Shown: in pieces, positions 1-8,231 of the stretch
How the letters are laid out: every line of letters begins with the position of its first letter
Position numbering within the stretch: the first letter of the stretch is position 1
Assembly: GCF_003710805.1 (NCBI RefSeq)
Contig: NZ_RHHB01000035.1
Span: 1 to 35,181 of the forward strand
Length of the DNA: 35,181 nt
Origin: Agromyces tardus
GTDB taxonomy: Bacteria > Actinomycetota > Actinomycetes > Actinomycetales > Microbacteriaceae
Reading direction: 5' to 3'
The notes under the pieces: generated by a model
Databases searched by the model: none
What the model was told of the DNA's origin: nothing
Seen by the model: only the letters and a program-made list of their open reading frames with translations
Made by a program: the position numbers and the translations under genes

Positions 1-2
1 CA

Positions 3-1349
3 GCGACGGCGACCGCCCCGGTTGCTGCGGCCGCCGCTCCCCCGCCAGCGCCTGCGGCACGGCCGACCCGGCCGGAGCCCGCGGCCACGGCCCCCGCGAT
101 CCCGCAGGAGCCCACCCCGGCGCTCGTGCTGGAGCCCGCGCACCTCACGCCCCCGATCCGCCGGCTCGCTCACCAGCTCGGGGTCGACCTGCACGAGGTG
201 CACGGGACCGGCCCCGACGGGGCGATCACGCGCGCCGACGTCGAGTCGGCCGCCGTACCCGCGGGTGCGGGTACGGCGGCAGCGGGGGCGCCGAGCGTGG
301 GGCGCGCCGGGCAGGCGGAGTCGACACGACCCGGTGGCGATGCTGCGAGCGGGGGCGGCGGCCCGGCGCACCCGCCGGACGAGCGGGTCCGTTCTTCACC
401 CCGTGCGCGGCGACTCGCCGCCGAGCTCGGCGTGGACCTCGCCGGAGTGCGCGGGACGGGTCCCGGCGGAGCCGTCGCCGAGGCCGACGTGCGCCTGGCC
501 GCGGAGGCCGCGAAGTCGCCACCGCCGCCGGCGGCCGCGAAGCGACGAGCGCATCGGACGCATGGAGAACGGCAGGCCTCGGGCGCTGGCGCACCCGCGA
601 CCGTCCCGGCTGCCGCCGCACCCGCACCCGCGCCCGCCTCCGCCTCCGGCGCACCCGCGACGAGCGCCGCCGACGCCGCCAAGCGGCTCGCCGGACTTCG
701 CCGCGCGATCGGATCGCTCATGGCCAGGTCCAAGCGGGAGATCCCCCACTACTACCTCAGCACGACGATCGACCTGAGCGCCGCGATGGCGTGGATGCGC
801 GACACCAACGCCGGGCGGCCGATCGCGTCGCGACTCGTTCCCTCGGCGCTGCTGCTCGCGGCGACCGCCCGCGCCGCCCACGACGTCCCCGACGTCAACG
901 GCTTCTTCGTCGACGACGCGTTCCAGCAGAGCCCCGCCGTGCACCTCGGGGTCGCGGTCGCGCTCCGCGGCGGCGGACTCGTCGCCCCGGCCATCCACGA
1001 CGCGGACACTCTGTCGGTCGACGCGCTGATGGAGCAGTTGCGCGATCTCGTCGCGCGCGCCCGCTCGGGCCGCCTGCAGCGCGCGGAGATGGCGGATCCG
1101 ACCATCACGGTCACGAACCTCGGCGACCTCGGGGTCGAGTCCGTGTTCGGCGTGATCTACGCGCCCCAGGTGGCGCTCGTCGGATTCGGACGCGTCGTGG
1201 AGCGGCCCTGGGCTCAAGACGGCATGCTCGGCGTGCGCCCGACGGTGACCGCGACCCTCTCCGCCGACCACCGCGTGAGCGACGGCCTGCGCGGCGGGCG
1301 CTTCCTCGCCCGCGTCGACGAGCTGCTGCAGAAGCCGGAGGAACTATGA
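3..1349 (+). CDS. 2-oxoacid dehydrogenase E2 (dihydrolipoamide acyltransferase), 5' end missing
   Basis: The reading frame is open from the window edge, so the start and the expected N-terminal lipoyl domain lie upstream. An Ala/Pro-rich linker is followed by two peripheral subunit-binding (E3-binding) domains, at about 141-251 and 393-503. Each ends in a GTGPxGA(I/V)xxADV signature. A second Ala/Pro linker leads to the catalytic domain from about 684, which carries the active-site motif SADHRVSDG near 1260-1286. E2 enzymes transfer an acyl group from dihydrolipoyl to CoA within the pyruvate or branched-chain oxoacid dehydrogenase complex; the sequence does not settle the substrate. Most E2 proteins have one subunit-binding domain, so two in tandem is unusual. 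The stop overlaps the start of the next gene (ATGA), implying translational coupling. Confidence 0.9.
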   Translation, partial: ATATAPVAAAAAPPPAPAARPTRPEPAATAPAIPQEPTPALVLEPAHLTPPIRRLAHQLGVDLHEVHGTGPDGAITRADVESAAVPAGAGTAAAGAPSVGRAGQAESTRPGGDAASGGGGPAHPPDERVRSSPRARRLAAELGVDLAGVRGTGPGGAVAEADVRLAAEAAKSPPPPAAAKRRAHRTHGERQASGAGAPATVPAAAAPAPAPASASGAPATSAADAAKRLAGLRRAIGSLMARSKREIPHYYLSTTIDLSAAMAWMRDTNAGRPIASRLVPSALLLAATARAAHDVPDVNGFFVDDAFQQSPAVHLGVAVALRGGGLVAPAIHDADTLSVDALMEQLRDLVARARSGRLQRAEMADPTITVTNLGDLGVESVFGVIYAPQVALVGFGRVVERPWAQDGMLGVRPTVTATLSADHRVSDGLRGGRFLARVDELLQKPEEL

Positions 1350-1588
1350 ACGAGCAGGATGCCCGCACCGCCGTGCTCGCGGCGCTCAACGAGGTGGCGC
1401 CCGATGTCGACACCGACGGACTCGACGGCTCGGCGCGCCTGCGCCAGGACCTCGAGCTCGACTCGCTCGACTTCCTCCGGCTGCTCGAGACCCTCGCGCA
1501 GTCGACCGGCGTCGAGACCGTCGAGGACGACTATCCCGGTCTGACGACCGTGCAGAGCCTGATCGACCACGTCGTCGCGCGCGGGTGA
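1346..1588 (+). CDS. Acyl carrier protein-like phosphopantetheine-binding protein
   Basis: This 80-residue acidic protein has the length and layout of an acyl carrier protein. The motif LELDSLDFL contains the serine (about residue 37) that would carry 4'-phosphopantetheine. The ATG overlaps the E2 stop as ATGA, and the E2 3' end supplies a GGAGGAAC ribosome binding site. It is not in a fatty acid synthase locus. Its coupling to an E2 acyltransferase suggests the E2 product may be loaded onto, or exchanged with, this carrier; that is inference. It could instead serve another pathway and be coupled only by gene order. It is followed after 9 bases by the convergent Tad operon, with no clear terminator between them. 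Confidence 0.88.
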   Translation: MNEQDARTAVLAALNEVAPDVDTDGLDGSARLRQDLELDSLDFLRLLETLAQSTGVETVEDDYPGLTTVQSLIDHVVARG

Positions 1589-1597
1589 CGCCGACGC

Positions 1598-2050
1598 TCA
1601 CCCGTCGTCCCAGCCGGGCGGGCCGGCGCGCGCCGTCGCCACCGCGTCGAACGCGCCCCGGCCCACCGCGACCGTGACGGATGCCGCAGGCCCGTCGATC
1701 GCGCACGACACGAGCGTCGCGCCGTTCCTCGCGGCCAGCTCCGACGCGAGCGCGCACGGCTCGCCCGCCGCCGCACCCGACACCGCGTCGGCGGCGGCGA
1801 GCGCGGAGGCATCGGCCGCGTTCGCCGCGAGCTGCGATGCGACCGAGGCCGCGAGCACCGCGACGACGCCGACCGCCAACGCCACGACCGCCCCGACGAT
1901 CGCGACCGCCATTACCGTCGCGGCGCCGCGCTCTCCGCTGCGCCCCGTCCCGCGCGGTCCGTCCCGGTAGCCACCGCGCACATCGCCTCGCAATCCGCCC
2001 CGGCCTCCGCGCCACCCGCGCGGGGCACAGCACGCCGCCGCGCGCCGCAT
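1598..2050 (-). CDS. TadE-like pilin-related protein (Rv3654c-type)
   Basis: The protein has 150 residues. A basic N-terminus leads to GERGAATVMAVAIVGA and one hydrophobic helix, followed by an Ala-rich segment (AANAADASALAAADAV) typical of Tad minor pilins. It resembles the small secreted proteins encoded last in the actinobacterial Tad operon (Rv3654c type). The ATG at 2050 is chosen because it overlaps the stop of the preceding tadE gene as ATGA; an upstream in-frame ATG at 2137 would overlap that gene by 88 bases. It probably acts as a minor pilin or assembly factor in the cell envelope. A pair of cysteines in the C-terminal half could form a disulfide. Confidence 0.8.
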   Translation of the reverse strand: MRRAAACCAPRGWRGGRGGLRGDVRGGYRDGPRGTGRSGERGAATVMAVAIVGAVVALAVGVVAVLAASVASQLAANAADASALAAADAVSGAAAGEPCALASELAARNGATLVSCAIDGPAASVTVAVGRGAFDAVATARAGPPGWDDG

Positions 2051-2394
2051 CACAGCCCGCCGCGCAGGGCGCACGACTCGGCGTGCAGCTCGAGCGCCGA
2101 GAGCACGCCGCCCGCCCTGCCCGTGAGCGTCGCACACACGAATCGGTCGTCGCCGCTCGTCGCGAGCCGGGCGCCGGCCGCGTTGCGTGCGGCGATGTCG
2201 GCCGCTGAGGCCTCGCTCTCGCCGCGCCCGAGCGCCCGGGCGGCGTCGGCGGCGGCATCCGCCAGGCGCACCTGCACGGCGACGACGTGCACCGAGGCGA
2301 GCGACGCCGCCAGCACGAGTGCGATCGCGGGCAGCGCGACGGCGAACTCGGCCGTCACGCTGCCGCGTTCGCCGCTACCCCACCGTGAGCGCAT
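2050..2394 (-). CDS. TadE family pilus assembly protein
   Basis: The protein has 114 residues. Its N-terminus GSGERGSVTAEFAVALPAIA matches the TadE pseudopilin pattern: a glycine-rich processing region with a glutamate five residues into a hydrophobic helix. Two cysteines near the C-terminus may pair. The ATG at 2394 overlaps the upstream pilin-like gene by 20 bases; an in-frame GTG at 2358 is a possible alternative start. It sits third from last in the minus-strand Tad operon and would be a minor pilin at the cell surface. Its GERGxxT start is shared with the two neighbouring small proteins, suggesting a common processing enzyme, which is not encoded in this window. Confidence 0.82.
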   Translation of the reverse strand: MRSRWGSGERGSVTAEFAVALPAIALVLAASLASVHVVAVQVRLADAAADAARALGRGESEASAADIAARNAAGARLATSGDDRFVCATLTGRAGGVLSALELHAESCALRGGL

Positions 2395-2650
2395 TCCGCA
2401 CGAGGTCGGTGAGGATGCCGCGCACCTCGTCGCCGCGCAGGATGACGACGAGGAGCCCGGCGAATCCGACGGCGGCCATCGTGGCGACGGCGTACTCGGC
2501 GGTCGCGGCGCCGCGTTCGCCCGCGAGCCGCCGGAGGAGGCGACGCGCGACGCGGACGCGGGCCGGCCCGTTCGAGCCCGCGGCGACGTCGGGGGCCTTC
2601 GCGGCGACGCCGGCCGCGCCGGGGTGATCGGGGTACTGCGTTGGATGCAT
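2375..2650 (-). CDS. DUF4244 family protein, probable Flp-like pilin
   Basis: The protein has 91 residues. A poorly conserved, charged leader of about 47 residues is followed by GERGAATAEYAVATMAAV and a single hydrophobic helix, then a short polar tail. The TAEYA motif resembles mature Flp major pilins, so this is the best candidate for the main pilus subunit (the Rv3656c position in mycobacteria). The start at 2650 is favoured by an AGAGGAA ribosome binding site a few bases upstream. An alternative start at 2719 would run into the preceding gene. Identification as a pilin is by motif and position only. Confidence 0.8.
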   Translation of the reverse strand: MHPTQYPDHPGAAGVAAKAPDVAAGSNGPARVRVARRLLRRLAGERGAATAEYAVATMAAVGFAGLLVVILRGDEVRGILTDLVRNALTVG

Positions 2651-2708
2651 GGTGTTCCTCTCTCGGTGCCGGGTGTCCGGCGATGGGGGCACGAGCCTGG
2701 CGTGGCCG

Positions 2709-3710
2709 TCACCGGGCACCGCCGAGGGTGCCGGTGACGACGGAGATCATGAGCGGAGCGACGCCGACGAGCACGAACGCGGGCAGCACGCAGCATCCGA
2801 GCGGCAGCATGAGCCGCACGCCGAGCGCGGCGGCACGCATGGCCCCGTCGGTGCGTGCGGCGCCGCGCAGCCGGGCCGCCTCCGCGCGGAGGAGTTCGGC
2901 GACGGGAGCCCCGGCGCGCTCGGCGAGCGCCACCACGGGCCCTGCGGCGGCCGATGGCGGCAGCTCGGGGAGGTGGGCGCGCAGGGCCGACGCGACGAGC
3001 TCGGCGGCACGGCCGAGCGACGCGCCGCTCGCGAGCGCGACCGCCAGCAACTCGAGCTCGAGTCCGGCCGACGGCTGCGCGACCGCCGCCCGGGCGACGA
3101 GCGCGCGACTCCATCGAGAGCCCGCCCAGAGGAATCCGCATCCGAGCAGGAGGCAGGCCAACCCGAGCGGGTTGCCGAGCAGCACGCCGAGCGTGTCGAA
3201 GCCGAGCATCGCGCCGAAGGCGACGGCCACCACCGGCAGCGCGGCCACGAGCCGCGCGCTCGCGGCCGGTCCGGCGAGCGCGGCGCGCGCCTCTCGCCGC
3301 AGCTGGGCCTCATCGCGAAGGGCGCTCGCGAGCATGACCAGGCACGCCGCGAGCGGCGAGCCCGCGGCATCCGCGACCGACCATGCCGCGGCGAGCACCG
3401 ACCAGGCGGGCGATGCGGCGGGGTGCGCCTGCCGCGCCGACGCGATCGCCGAGGCGACCGGTTCGCCGTCGCCGGCCGCGACCGCCGCCGCCTCGACGAT
3501 GCGCCGGTCGGCGTCGTCCGAGTCGGGCACCACGTTCCGCCACGCCGCCGCGGGCGCCACGCCCGCCGTGAGCAGCGCGGCGAGGCGCTCGGCGACCCCG
3601 GCTACGAGGTCGACGGTGAGGGCGGGATCGACGGCGCGCCGCGCCGCGACGACGGCGCGGAGGCGCGCACCGCTCCACGGGACTTGCCCGGGGGCGAAGA
3701 GGCTCAGCAC
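2709..3710 (-). CDS. Type II secretion F-family membrane protein (fused TadB/TadC-like)
   Basis: This 333-residue protein forms the inner-membrane platform of the Tad pilus machine. It contains two F-domain-like helical regions separated by a membrane segment pair (VAFGAMLGFDTLGVLLGNPL and the adjacent LLLGCGFLWAG), plus a C-terminal membrane helix (LMLPLGCCVLPAFVLVGVAP). The GTG start at 3710 is chosen because it overlaps the tadA stop (GTGCTGA). In many bacteria TadB and TadC are separate proteins; one protein with both halves is inferred from its length. It would couple TadA ATP hydrolysis to pilin extraction from the membrane. Confidence 0.82.
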   Translation of the reverse strand: MLSLFAPGQVPWSGARLRAVVAARRAVDPALTVDLVAGVAERLAALLTAGVAPAAAWRNVVPDSDDADRRIVEAAAVAAGDGEPVASAIASARQAHPAASPAWSVLAAAWSVADAAGSPLAACLVMLASALRDEAQLRREARAALAGPAASARLVAALPVVAVAFGAMLGFDTLGVLLGNPLGLACLLLGCGFLWAGSRWSRALVARAAVAQPSAGLELELLAVALASGASLGRAAELVASALRAHLPELPPSAAAGPVVALAERAGAPVAELLRAEAARLRGAARTDGAMRAAALGVRLMLPLGCCVLPAFVLVGVAPLMISVVTGTLGGAR

Positions 3711-4903
3711 GGCGCCACCGCCAGCCGATCGCCCTTCCAGGCGAATCGGCCGATCGCGGCGACCCGCCGACGGCCGTCGACGCGCTCGAGGTGCACGACG
3801 AGGTCGAATGCGCTGACCGTCTGCCGGGCGACCGCGTCGGCCGACATCCCCGCGATCGAGCCGAGCGACTCGAGCCGCGCGGGCACGTCGTCGAGCGAGT
3901 TCGCGTGCAGCGTTCCCGCGCCGCCGTCGTGCCCCGTGTTGAGTGCGGCGAGCAGCTCGCGCAGCTCCGCACCGCGGCACTCGCCGACGACGATCCGATC
4001 GGGCCGCATGCGGAGGGCCTCACGCAGCAGTGCGTCGAGGCCGAGCCGACCGCTGCCCTCGAGGTTCGCCTGCCGGGCCTCGAGGGCGACGACGTGCGGG
4101 TGGTCGATCGTGAGCTCCGCGACATCCTCGATGAGCACGATGCGCTCGCGGACGGGAGCAGCGGCGAGCATCGCGCCGAGGAGCGTCGTCTTGCCGGTGC
4201 CGCCGGCGCCGGTGACGAGTACGTTGCGCCGCTCGGCCACCGCACCGCGGAGCGTCGCCTCCTGCGTCGCGTCGAGCATGCCGGCACGGGCGAGCGCCGC
4301 GAGCGGGAAGCCCGCGGCGCGCGGGACGCGCACCGAGATGAGCGTGCCGTTCGAGGACACCGGCGGCAGCACGGCGTGCACCCGGATGCCGCGACCGAGC
4401 CGCACGTCGACCGCCGGCGTCGCCTCGTCGATGTGTCGCCCGCCGCGTGCGATGAGCCGCACGGCCAGGGCTCGCACCTCCGCCTCGTCGGCCGACCACG
4501 CCGGCTCGAGCTCCGCGCCGGCACCGCGGTCGATCCACAGGCCGCGTTCCCCGTTCACGAACAGGTCGGTGACGGGGCCGGATGCCGCGAAGGGAGCGAG
4601 CGGGCCGAGCGCCGCGACATCCGGGACCGAGGACTCGGCCCCACCGCCGTCGTCGCCGTCGCGTCGCTCGTCGAGCGCCCCACCGTCGCCGTCGCCGGCT
4701 CGCTCGTCGAGTGCCCGGCCGTCGAGCGCCCGATCGCCGGGGGCACGGTCGCCGGGAACCCGGTCGTCGGGGGCGCGCCCGCCGCGATCGCCCGCACTCC
4801 GCCCGGCCTCGCGGGCACGCGGCCCGGGCGGCAGCGACGCCTCGGGCCGGGCGACGGGTTGCCGCGCCTGCCACGACGGGACGGCCACGAAACGAGTGCT
4901 CAT
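3704..4903 (-). CDS. tadA: TadA/CpaF family pilus assembly ATPase
   Basis: The protein has 399 residues and starts at the ATG at 4903. Walker A is GAGGTGKT (residues 232-239), the aspartate box VLIEDVAEL is at 256-264, Walker B RIVVGECRG is at 303-311, and the histidine box GHDGGAGTLHANS is at 325-337. This is a secretion ATPase that powers pilin assembly on the cytoplasmic face. The N-terminus (about residues 20-90) is a charged, low-complexity region with imperfect repeats of GDRA/LDER type, probably disordered. It is first in the Tad operon, next to a 6C RNA gene. No CpaE/Ssd-type gene (Rv3660c position) lies between them. Confidence 0.9.
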   Translation of the reverse strand: MSTRFVAVPSWQARQPVARPEASLPPGPRAREAGRSAGDRGGRAPDDRVPGDRAPGDRALDGRALDERAGDGDGGALDERRDGDDGGGAESSVPDVAALGPLAPFAASGPVTDLFVNGERGLWIDRGAGAELEPAWSADEAEVRALAVRLIARGGRHIDEATPAVDVRLGRGIRVHAVLPPVSSNGTLISVRVPRAAGFPLAALARAGMLDATQEATLRGAVAERRNVLVTGAGGTGKTTLLGAMLAAAPVRERIVLIEDVAELTIDHPHVVALEARQANLEGSGRLGLDALLREALRMRPDRIVVGECRGAELRELLAALNTGHDGGAGTLHANSLDDVPARLESLGSIAGMSADAVARQTVSAFDLVVHLERVDGRRRVAAIGRFAWKGDRLAVAPC

Positions 4904-5036
4904 GACGAGCGACGCTAGACAGGCGCCCGCCGACGGAGCGCGAGGGAGCCCGAAACGGGGATCCGGGTCTCCCCCACGCCGTTGTGGAGGAGGACTCGGA
5001 CCGCGTCGGGCGGCGAAGCGCCCGTTAACGTAAGGG

Positions 5037-5131
5037 GGCGGCACCCATTGGGGGGAACAGGTGCCGCCTCGGCAGCACGAGGATTGGGGGGAATCACATG
5101 TGCTGCAGGCCACGAAACGAGTGTCCGGGCG
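5037..5131 (-). ncRNA. 6C small RNA
   Basis: On the minus strand two adjacent hairpins each expose six cytosines. The first pairs 5100-5106 with 5072-5078 (GCAGCAC/GTGCTGC) and its loop contains TTCCCCCCAAT. The second pairs 5060-5068 with 5037-5045 (GGCGGCACC/GGTGCCGCC) and its loop contains TTCCCCCCAAT again. The two stems have different sequences while the loop word is identical, as expected for a structured RNA. This is the definition of the 6C RNA family of actinobacteria, which acts on mRNAs through the C-rich loops. Its position next to the Tad locus matches my recollection of the mycobacterial B11/6C gene near Rv3660c. The 5' end (about 5131) is inferred from the upstream promoter. 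The 3' end is a guess, since no U-tract follows. Confidence 0.85.
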
Positions 5132-5137
5132 GTACTC

Positions 5138-5165
5138 AGTGTAGGGCTTCAGATTCCATGCGCAA
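5138..5165 (-). promoter_or_regulatory. Putative promoter of the 6C RNA
   Basis: Minus strand: -35-like TTGCGC (5160-5165) and -10-like TACACT (5138-5143), separated by 16 bases. The predicted start near 5131 gives an RNA of about 95 bases ending after the second C-loop hairpin, a plausible size for 6C RNAs. The -35 match is only partial. Confidence 0.4.
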
Positions 5166-5279
5166 GTACTTTTTGTCCTCATTTGTGCGGACACACAGAT
5201 TTCTCTGCGAGAACGTACAGCCGTCACCCGTTCGGGGGAGCCCGGGCACAGCGTACGACACGGTGCGACATGATCGCGA

Positions 5280-5308
5280 CCGACACGCACAGCGCGGCGG
5301 GGTAGGGT
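5280..5308 (+). promoter_or_regulatory. Putative acs promoter
   Basis: -35-like CCGACA (5280-5285) and -10-like TAGGGT (5303-5308) are separated by 17 bases. The predicted start near 5315 would leave a 5' leader of about 50 bases before acs. The rest of 4904-5366 outside this site and the 6C RNA shows no convincing gene. A GC-rich hairpin at 5008-5023 lies 3' of the 6C RNA. Confidence 0.4.
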
Positions 5309-5366
5309 GCTGGTGGGGCAGGCGACCCACCAGATGAACCATTCGCGAAGGAGCGATCGCACCATC

Positions 5367-7319
<1,953 letters not shown>

Positions 7320-7357
7320 CGCAGGTCGCCGGCGCAGCGCTTCGAGCGCCGGCCTGG

Positions 7358-7406
7358 AACGACGCATGCCGCGGCCGGGAGCATTCCCGCCGCGGCATCC
7401 GTCGTT
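7358..7406. terminator. Two-way palindromic terminator between acs and the RidA gene
   Basis: Arms 7358-7374 and 7390-7406 pair at 16 of 17 positions (AACGACGCATGCCGCGG against CCGCGGCATCCGTCGTT). An inner CGGGA/TCCCG pair closes a four-base loop. The flanking AA/TT lets it work in both directions between convergent genes. It carries the GATGCCGCGG-type core seen at other gene ends in the window. Confidence 0.75.
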
Positions 7407-7424
7407 CGCTGCTGCGCGCGCCGA

Positions 7425-7895
7425 CTACGCGAACTCGACGACGAGCTCGACCTCGACGGGCGCGTCGAGCGGAAGCACCGCGACGCCCACGGCCGAGCGG
7501 GCGTGCCTGCCGGCGTCGCCGAAGATCGCGCCCAGGACCTCGGACGCGCCGTTGATCACGCCGGGCTGGCCGGTGAACGCGGGGTCGGATGCCACGAAGC
7601 CCACGAGCTTCACGATGCGGGTGACGCGGTCGAGCGAGCCGAGCTCGGCTCGCACCGCGGCGAGCGCGTTGAGTGCGCAGGTGCGGGCGTATCCCTTGGC
7701 GTCGTCGGCGGGGACGAGCCCGTCGCCCTCGCCCACCTTGCCGCTCGCGGGCAGCGCGCCCGCGACGAACGGCAGCTGCCCCGACGTGTAGACGTACGAG
7801 CCCGTGACGACGGCGGGCACGTAGGCGGCGACCGGCGCCGCGACGGCGGGCAGTTCGATGCCGAGCTCGGCGAGGCGCGCCTCGTAGCCGGCCAT
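7425..7895 (-). CDS. RidA family protein
   Basis: The protein has 156 residues with the RidA/YjgF fold signatures TSGQLPF, and APVEVELVVEFA at the C-terminus. Family members deaminate reactive enamine/imine intermediates or have related small-molecule roles. The arginine usual in the canonical RidA active site is not obvious near the C-terminus, so the exact activity is uncertain. The start at 7895 overlaps the stop of the upstream DUF4177 gene (ATGA), so the two are co-translated. The same pair is found near the class A penicillin-binding protein gene in other actinobacteria (Rv3678c region). Confidence 0.88.
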   Translation of the reverse strand: MAGYEARLAELGIELPAVAAPVAAYVPAVVTGSYVYTSGQLPFVAGALPASGKVGEGDGLVPADDAKGYARTCALNALAAVRAELGSLDRVTRIVKLVGFVASDPAFTGQPGVINGASEVLGAIFGDAGRHARSAVGVAVLPLDAPVEVELVVEFA

Positions 7896-8122
7896 CAGGC
7901 TTCGCCCTCGAACTGCTTTGCAGCCTGTGCGGCGGCGGCGGTGCCGGCGGATGCCGCGGCGGAGGACTCGCCGCCGACGGGGCGCTTCAGGTACGCGACG
8001 AGGCCGCCTTCGGGCCCCTGCACGACCTGCACGAGCTCCCAGCCCTCGGAGCCCCAGTTGTTGAGGATGGCGGCGGTGTTGTGGATGAGCAGGGGTGTGG
8101 TGATGTACTCCCAGGCGGGCAT
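7895..8122 (-). CDS. DUF4177 domain protein
   Basis: The protein has 75 residues. The core WEYITTPLLIHNTAAILNNW followed by GSEGWELVQVVQGPEGG matches the short DUF4177 family, whose function is unknown. The tail from about residue 50 is Ala-rich. The ATG at 8122 is preceded by AAAGGGAA. It is coupled to the RidA gene and divergent from the penicillin-binding protein gene. A GCCGGG/CCCGGC hairpin (8176-8191) lies in the divergent gap. Confidence 0.82.
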   Translation of the reverse strand: MPAWEYITTPLLIHNTAAILNNWGSEGWELVQVVQGPEGGLVAYLKRPVGGESSAAASAGTAAAAQAAKQFEGEA

Positions 8123-8231
8123 GGGTTCCCTTTCGGCGGCGGAATCGTGCGGAGTCGGCGTGTCGTCGCCGGAGTGCCGGGCAGGCCCGGCATGGCGGTT
8201 TTTGCCAGCCTTCTCGGTTAAGCTCCACTAT

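Noticed and set aside
5008..5023. GGGCG/CGCCC hairpin as a 6C terminator
   Set aside because: The stem has only five pairs and no U-tract follows on the minus strand.
5181..5197. TGTG...CACA palindrome resembling a Crp/GlxR site upstream of acs
   Set aside because: The half-sites are 4 or 6 bases apart, not the 8 required between TGTG and CACA in the consensus.
5098..5337. A 79-codon plus-strand frame with a GGGGGG-type ribosome binding site
   Set aside because: The G-runs are the complement of the 6C RNA loops. The product has no family features and runs into the acs promoter.
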